Shown here in pieces: positions 8,159 through 12,543 of a stretch of 12,543 nt of DNA (position 1 is its first letter; every line of letters begins with the position of its first letter). The notes under the pieces were generated by a model, which saw only the letters and a list, made by a program, of their open reading frames with translations, did not search any database and had not been told where the DNA came from. Made by a program: the position numbers and the translations under genes. The stretch is from NCBI RefSeq assembly GCF_000003605.2, contig NW_003155253.1, forward strand, positions 184,106-196,648, given 5' to 3'. Source of the stretch: Saccoglossus kowalevskii. Taxonomy: Eukaryota > Hemichordata > Enteropneusta > Harrimaniidae.

Positions 8159-9384
8159 AGTCCCCGTTCAGACGAAGTTCGAAAACGGGGACTTATAATT
8201 CGGTCTCCGTCCGTCCGTGCGTCTGTGTGTTCGTGCGTCCGTCCGTCCGGAGTCATATCTCAGAATCCCTTGGACCGATTCCGTTCATTCTTTGCATGTG
8301 CCTAGTACTTTATGTAGGACATATGCACATGCAGTGGTTTAGCAATTCGATTCAAAATGGCCGACTGGCAGCCATTTGAAAATGTTGTATTTTAGACATG
8401 CTTCGTCAATTTTCATTCAAACTTGGTACATAGACTATACATGTTAGGATACATGTCCATGATGATTTATTTCACAATTGGATCAAAGATGGCCGACTGG
8501 CAGCCATCTTGTTTTTTGAAAATGTCGTATTTTGGACATGCTTTGTCAGTTTTCATTCAAATTTAGTACATAGATCATACATGTTAGAATACATGTCTCT
8601 GGCCGTCCGTGAGTTCCTGAGTCTGTCCGTCCGTGTGTCCGTCTGTCCGTGCGTCAGTCTATCCAACGTCATATTTCAGAATCCTGTGGACCGATTCTGT
8701 TCATTCTTTGCATGTGCCTAGTACCTTATGTGGGACATATGCACATGCAGTGGTTTAGCGATTTGATTCAAAATGGCCGACTGGCAGCCATCTTGTTTTT
8801 TGAAAATGTTGTATTTTGGACATGCTTTGTCAGTTGTCATTCAAACTTGGTACATAGATTATACATGTTACAGGATACATGTCCATGACGATTTATTTTG
8901 CAATTGGATCAAAGATGGTCGACTGGCAGGCATCTTGTTTTTGTTTTTTTATGCTGTATCTTGGATGTGCTCTGTCAGTTTTCATTCAAATTTGGCACAT
9001 ACATGTACTTTATACAGGTTAGGATGCATGTCCATGACAATTTGTTTCAAAATCTGGTCAAGGATGGTCGATTGACAGCCATCTGACTTTTTGGCCTAAC
9101 TACTATATTTCCACAATTTATGTACCATTTTCATTCGTATTTGGCACATACATCATACATATCAGTGTGTTTCATAATTAGATCAAAGATGGCTGAATAA
9201 CGCCCGTTTTTATTTTGGCCATACTATTATGTCACGAAACACGTGTTTTGATGTAAATAAACAATCTGTTGTATACGCCACTTGGAACTCAAGTTTCAAG
9301 GACACGCTCGCGACAACCCCTATGCTTTAATATGACGAGCACAAAGAGAACTTAACGGGGACTGTGTCATTTTCAATGACTTGT
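8159..9384 (+). mobile_element. GTCCCC-family hairpin-capped element, copy 2 (complete)
   Basis: It begins AGTCCCCGTT and closes the cap with AACGGGGACT at 8184-8193, then CCGT repeats at about 8206-8250. The middle is built of units of roughly 125-150 bp, each centred on a palindromic ATGGC...GCCAT motif. A second microsatellite plus leader at about 8602-8700 is a duplication offset by 416 bp (GTCATAT at 8252 and 8668). The 3' part (9238-9384) is nearly identical to that of copy 3 and ends ACGGGGACT, GTCATTTTCAATGAC (9366-9380), TTGTT. No coding capacity; ORFs of 70-100 codons here come from the repeats. It is inserted in insert A, hence younger than both insert A and the LINE. Confidence 0.78.
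8206..8250. repeat. CCGT microsatellite, first block of copy 2
   Basis: CCGT/GTCC repeats interrupted by GTGC, TCTG and TGTTCG variants. A related block lies at about 8602-8660 at the start of the internal duplication. Confidence 0.8.
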
Positions 9385-9514
9385 TTGTAGTAAAAAAGTA
9401 AAACTGTTTAATTATTCAGATGAAAATGAGTGTCTTTTAATAAAAAAGACCTATTTATTGTACAATGTGTGGGTTTGCTTTAATGTTTAGCTTATGATCT
9501 CTTAAAATCTCCGC
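9385..9514. other. Right interior of insert A
   Basis: Short AT-rich non-coding DNA between copy 2 and the palindrome cluster; nothing recognised. Confidence 0.5.
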
Positions 9515-9550
9515 CCTAATTAGTATTCATGATTCAATGAATAAATTAGG
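9515..9550. repeat. Imperfect AT-rich palindrome
   Basis: CCTAATTAGTATTCAT is followed 4 nt later by the complement of CCTAATTTATTCAT, giving a 36-nt imperfect hairpin directly beside the stronger inverted repeat at 9570-9625. Confidence 0.7.
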
Positions 9551-9569
9551 CCACCTTCATATAAAGACC

Positions 9570-9625
9570 ACCTGTCTATAAAGGACAGTTTGGCTCAGTC
9601 CACTGACTGTCCTTTATAGACAGGT
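9570..9625. repeat. Perfect 20-bp inverted repeat at the right end of insert A
   Basis: ACCTGTCTATAAAGGACAGT at 9570-9589 is matched by its exact complement at 9606-9625, with a 16-nt spacer. The arms contain the 18-bp motif seen at the left end of insert A, and the right arm runs into the element tip. Confidence 0.92.
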
Positions 9626-9629
9626 TTGA

Positions 9630-9790
9630 CTAGCTTTCTCAGAAAAATAGAACAGAACGAACAATTTAGGATCCTTGAAAAAGAAATTAATGAGTTGGAA
9701 AATAATATACCAGGGTACATGTGAATAATGCTGCTGTCTTGGAGGAGAAAAAAGAATCTTTAGTAAATCTGCATAGTTTAAAAACCAGTG
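9630..9790 (+). mobile_element. LINE fragment 2: coiled-coil linker before RT
   Basis: One frame gives SFLRKIEQNEQ and LEKEINELENN; after a frameshift near 9715-9720 a second frame gives VLEEKKESLVNLHSLKTSG. Such charged helical sequence sits between endonuclease and reverse transcriptase in L1/Tx1-type ORF2. It continues fragment 1 without loss and stops at GTGG (9788-9791), where copy 3 starts. Confidence 0.7.
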
Positions 9791-9941
9791 GGGACTTATA
9801 ATTCGATCTCCTTGCGTCCGCTTGTCCGAGGTCATATCTCAGAATCCCTTGGACCGATTTACTTTATGTGGGACATATATGCACATGCAGTGGTTTAGCG
9901 ATTCGATTCAAAATGGCCGACTGGCCGCCATCTTGTTTTTT
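9790..9941 (+). mobile_element. GTCCCC-family copy 3, left part (5'-truncated)
   Basis: It starts inside the cap hairpin: only the right arm GGGGACTTATAATTCG remains, so the left arm AGTCCCCGTT is missing. Then come a short CCGT-like stretch, the leader (CATATCTCAGAATCC, GGACCGATT) and one palindromic ATGGCC...GCCATCTTG unit. It stops in the T run after CATCTTG, where the AGCTCC element begins. The lost cap suggests 5' truncation or a recombinational junction. Confidence 0.72.
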
Positions 9942-10548
9942 AGCTCCGCTGTCGAGCGGAGCTTATCATATGAGTGATTGTCCGACGTCTGTTGTCCGGC
10001 GTCCGTGTCAATATTTTACTTTTTCGACTTCTTCTTGAAAACTACAAGCCTGAATGCGTTGATACTTGGTGTATATGTACTTTGGGTAGACCTCTCTCAG
10101 ATTTGTTCATTTTGTAATGATATCTTTAGTTCTCTAATTTTGTTGAATATTTTTGGTAAAAAGTGATATTTTCGACTTCTTGTTAAAAACCGCAAGTCCA
10201 ATTGCTTTGATATTACATATGTAGGTACTACATGTGGACCTCTCTCAGATTTGTTCAATTTGTAATGTTGTAATGATATCTTCAATTCACTAAATTTGGT
10301 GAGTATTTTTGTCATTTTTAGTAAAAAGTAATATATTTTGACTTCTTGTTAAAAACCGCAAGTCCAATTGCTTTGATATTACATATATAGGTACTACATG
10401 TGAACCTCTCTCAGATTTGTTCATTTTGTAATGATATCTTTCATTCTCTAATTTTGGTGAATATTTTTGTCATTTTTGGTAAAAAGTGATATTTTCGACT
10501 TCTTGTGAAAAACGACAAGTCCAATTGCTTTGATATTATTACATATAC
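9942..10548 (+). mobile_element. AGCTCC-family hairpin-capped element, nested in copy 3
   Basis: The first 22 bp (9942-9963) form a perfect hairpin: arms AGCTCCGCT and AGCGGAGCT around GTCG. It is followed by TTATCATAT and a degenerate TCCGRCGTC microsatellite (about 9980-10008), the same order as the GTCCCC family but with different sequence. Four tandem units follow (CGACTTCTT landmarks at 10025, 10173, 10339 and 10496; periods 148, 166 and 157). The last unit breaks off near 10548, where GTCCCC sequence resumes, so the 3' end of this element is missing. It is inserted in a T run. No coding capacity. Confidence 0.72.
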
Positions 10549-10708
10549 GGAACACATGTTTTGATGTAAATAAACAATCTGTTGTATACGCCACTTGGAA
10601 CTCAAGTTTCAAGGTCACGCTCGCGACGACCCCTCCGCTTTAATATGACAAGCACAAAGAGGACTTTCAAAAAATTTACGGGGACTGTGTCATTTTCAAT
10701 GACTTGTT
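10549..10708 (+). mobile_element. GTCCCC-family copy 3, right part (3' end)
   Basis: GGAACACATGTTTTGATG onwards matches 9238-9385 of copy 2 closely, with a few substitutions and a 10- to 12-bp difference before ACGGGGACT. It ends with GTCATTTTCAATGAC (10689-10703) and TTGTT, the intact family 3' terminus. Confidence 0.78.
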
Positions 10709-11021
10709 CGTTCTAAACTGCGAATAAGTACTGAGAAATAATTCTAAACTCATAGTCGCTGTCGACATAGGAAGTAAAGTAAGCAAATAACACCGAATAA
10801 ACGGCAAGGTAAAGACTATGTCTAATTATAGTAAACACGTACTGTGTGCGTGACTCGAACCGGCGCTCGCGTACGACACCTAATCGCCTAGCTTCACGCC
10901 ACTACACGTCTTCCCCTCGGCCACCGGGCTTCCCCAAAAAAAGATGCTTAATAACCGAGCTTATTACGTGCAGAGAACATGAAACCCGTCCAGGCGATCC
11001 ACGCGACACGCGCGACACAGC
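10709..11021 (-). mobile_element. Probable tRNA-derived SINE (minus strand) and flanking DNA
   Basis: This segment lies between the copy 3 terminus and the resumption of the LINE. On the minus strand it has a tRNA-like head (10851-10935), then an AT-richer body towards 10709. It is richer in GC and CpG than its surroundings between about 10840 and 11020. The part upstream of the head (10943-11021) is unassigned. The family is not recognised and no target duplication is evident. Confidence 0.45.
10851..10935 (-). ncRNA. tRNA-like pol III promoter region (A and B boxes)
   Basis: On the minus strand TGGCCGAGGGG (10913-10923) fits the A box TRGCNNAGYNGG, and GGTTCGAGTC (10852-10861) fits the B box GGTTCGANTC. 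The boxes are about 51 nt apart, close to the spacing in long-variable-arm tRNAs (Ser/Leu type). I could not fold a complete cloverleaf with an acceptor stem by eye, so a SINE head or tRNA relic is more likely than a functional tRNA gene. Confidence 0.5.
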
Positions 11022-12185
11022 GTGGCCAGAATGCGGCAAACTGCAATGGGCGAGCAGAGTGAACAGGGTACCAGATATTTTTTAAATTTGGAAAAACAAA
11101 ACTATATCGATAAAACTATAACCCATTTGAAAACAACCAGTGGTATTGAAATTACTGACCTGGTTAAAATTGTGTTACGAATCATTGTATCATTCAAAAC
11201 AAGTTGTTCCCATTAATGATCTTTTCTCAGTCAACTTGCCACTGTTATCCATTAGCCAATAACAGAAGCAGAAATGCTTGCAGTGTTAAAATATGGAAAA
11301 CGGTAAAACGCCCGGCAGTAATGGCTTTCCCTGCAAGTTATATATAGAAAAAATGGAATAATATCAAACTGTTTCTTGTAAATGCTATAAATTATTCATT
11401 AGAAGTTGGTGGTATGTCTATTTGCCAAAAACAGGGCATTATTACTCTTATACCTAAAAAAGGCAGAGATAAATCTTTGTTAAAAAATTGGCGTCATACA
11501 TGTATAACATTACTCAATACTGATTACAAGTGCCTCGGGTTGTATTGCAGAATATATAAAAAGGTTTTACCAGTATTTGAAAAGGCATTTGATACCATAG
11601 AATAAAGTTACATTGAATCAGTAGTTGGGTTTTGGAACCTATTTATAAAAAAATGGATTAAATGCTTTTATAATGATTCTGTTTCCTCTGTGATAAACAA
11701 TGGTCATGCAAGCAAACTTTTTAAAATATCTCGGGGTGTGAGACAAGGTGACTCGCTTTCGCCATACATATTCATACTTGCAATTGTCAAGCCAAGCTCT
11801 CAAAACAAACCCCAAATCAGAGGGGTAAATATTGGTGGTACAGACTTGTCACTTGGACAGTACGCGGACGACTTTCCTCACATTGGATGGCACAGAACAA
11901 TCGTTGCTTTCAGTGTTTCATGTGTTAAAACATTTTGCTAGTATTTCTGGCTTAAAAATTAATGTTGAAAAAACTAAGGCAATTTGGTTTAGTTCAACGA
12001 AAAATTTTAAACAAAAGATGTGCCCCAATTTAAAATTAACTTTGTTAGAAAATAATTATGGGGTTGATCTTTGACCTAAATCTAGTAAAGATGGTCATAT
12101 TATATTATAATCAAAGAAAGCTTAGAAAGAACTCCCGTGTGCTGAGAGTATTGAAGACACATTAAAAATTAATTCAAAATTACTT
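11022..12185 (+). mobile_element. LINE fragment 3: reverse transcriptase domain, decayed
   Basis: The reading resumes with KLQW and YFLNLEKQNYIDKTI (11030-11125), then PITEAEMLAVLK (from 11256), NGKTPGSNGF (11299-11328), GIITLIPKK (11435-11461) and LKNWR. RT motif A is FEKAFD with the catalytic Asp at 11591-11593. RGVRQGDSLSPYIF lies at 11732-11773, the YADD box at 11861-11872 and SGLKIN...KTKAIWF from 11946. FDLNLVKMV near 12066-12092 continues the post-RT region in another frame. Frameshifts and stops separate these blocks, and an internal deletion of some tens of residues joins KVLP directly to the FEKAFD segment. It cannot be active. The L1/Tx1 assignment rests on LLNTDYK, the YFLNLEK linker and the SDH endonuclease. 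Confidence 0.85.
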
Positions 12186-12199
12186 GTACATGAGATATT

Positions 12200-12543
12200 G
12201 ATGGAAAAGCTGAAAACTAATTATGTAAATCAGGGAACTAATATGAACAGATTTAAGTGTAAAACTAATAAGGTTTGCACAATGTATCAACTTGAAGTTT
12301 CATTGAAATGTGATTAGAACCCAAAAAATATTAATTATTATGCTAATTAGAGAGTTAATATGAACAGATTTTAACCCAAAATTAATCAGGCTGTCTATTG
12401 TCCTAGAGCATTTATGTACCAAGTTTTATTCAAATGTGATGATCAATACTTGAGATATCAGTATTAATTAATTATGTTAATTAAGTGATTAAGAAGCATA
12501 CAGATTTACCAAAAACTAATATGGTGTATAGTCCTAGGTTCAT
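12200..12543. repeat. Degenerate AT-rich tandem repeat at the window end
   Basis: Related units recur with the landmark ACAGATTT near 12247, 12364 and 12500 (periods of about 117 and 136). Shared pieces include CTAATTA/TTAATTA, ATTGTCCTAG or TAGTCCTAG, and TACCAAGTTTTATTCAAATGTGAT-like segments. The array begins where LINE similarity fades and runs off the window. Confidence 0.55.

Larger units (their letters stand above)
7266..9629. mobile_element. Insert A: TIR-type element splitting the LINE, itself hit by copy 2
   Basis: The LINE linker breaks after MTIAYT near 7265 and resumes with SFLRKIEQNEQ near 9630. The ends of the intervening DNA are short imperfect inverted repeats, TCAAATCTGT at 7266-7275 and the complement of TCAAACCTGT at 9620-9629. 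Both ends carry degenerate copies of an 18-bp motif (ACCACCTGTCTATAAAGG). Removing copy 2 leaves about 1.1 kb without a recognisable ORF. No clear target duplication is visible, so the element type stays open. Confidence 0.5.

Noticed and set aside
8509-9086. Overlapping ORFs of 62-100 codons in copy 2
   Set aside because: All are readings of the same tandem repeat units in different frames, with repeated peptides that mirror the DNA repeat.
9614-9835. Minus-strand ORF across 9614-9835
   Set aside because: It spans the insert A end, LINE fragment 2 in antisense and the start of copy 3, three unrelated pieces.
10846-11085. 79-codon plus-strand ORF rich in Arg as a gene
   Set aside because: It crosses the antisense of the tRNA-like SINE head and then runs into frameshifted LINE linker sequence (GKLQWA).

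Overview
The window looks like nuclear DNA of an invertebrate animal. It is AT-rich, its coding sequence sits in short spliced exons with GT/AG borders, and most of it is transposon-derived. The dense hairpin-capped elements with CCGT microsatellites, the frequent TACATGTA-like motifs and the animal-type cohesin exon suggest a lophotrochozoan, most likely a mollusc. That placement is an inference.

Only two host coding exons can be supported. The first, at 76-228 on the minus strand, is a phase 1-1 exon for the first half of an immunoglobulin (I-set-like) domain of an unidentified protein. The second, at 6577-6756 on the plus strand, is a phase 0-0 exon of the cohesin subunit STAG/SA (Scc3 family). 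Both are internal exons, so each gene needs further exons that I could not find here. The genes are antiparallel: they either start back to back between 229 and 6576 or overlap/nest.

Layout: 229-4216 is intron or intergenic DNA carrying a 236-bp TTAA-bounded MITE (415-650) and a 1.4-kb TTAA-bounded element with CpG-rich terminal inverted repeats (1587-2998). Positions 4217-5519 hold copy 1 of a hairpin-capped element (the GTCCCC family). After the STAG exon, its downstream intron holds a 5'-truncated, decayed L1/Tx1-type LINE on the plus strand. The LINE lies in three collinear pieces (about 6830-7265, 9630-9790 and 11022-12185). Insert A (7266-9629) separates the first two and carries GTCCCC copy 2 (8159-9384). 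Insert B (9790-11021) separates the last two; it holds a 5'-truncated GTCCCC copy 3 interrupted by a second hairpin-capped family (AGCTCC, 9942-10548), and then a tRNA-like SINE head on the minus strand. The window ends in a degenerate AT-rich tandem repeat.

The most notable system is the hairpin-capped family. Each full copy starts with AGTCCCCGTT folded against AACGGGGACT, runs into a CCGT microsatellite and tandem units carrying palindromic YY1-like motifs, repeats ACGGGGAC near its 3' end, and finishes with a 6-bp hairpin followed by TTGTT. This resembles non-autonomous Helentron-like rolling-circle elements, but the assignment is a hypothesis. No protein able to move it is encoded here.
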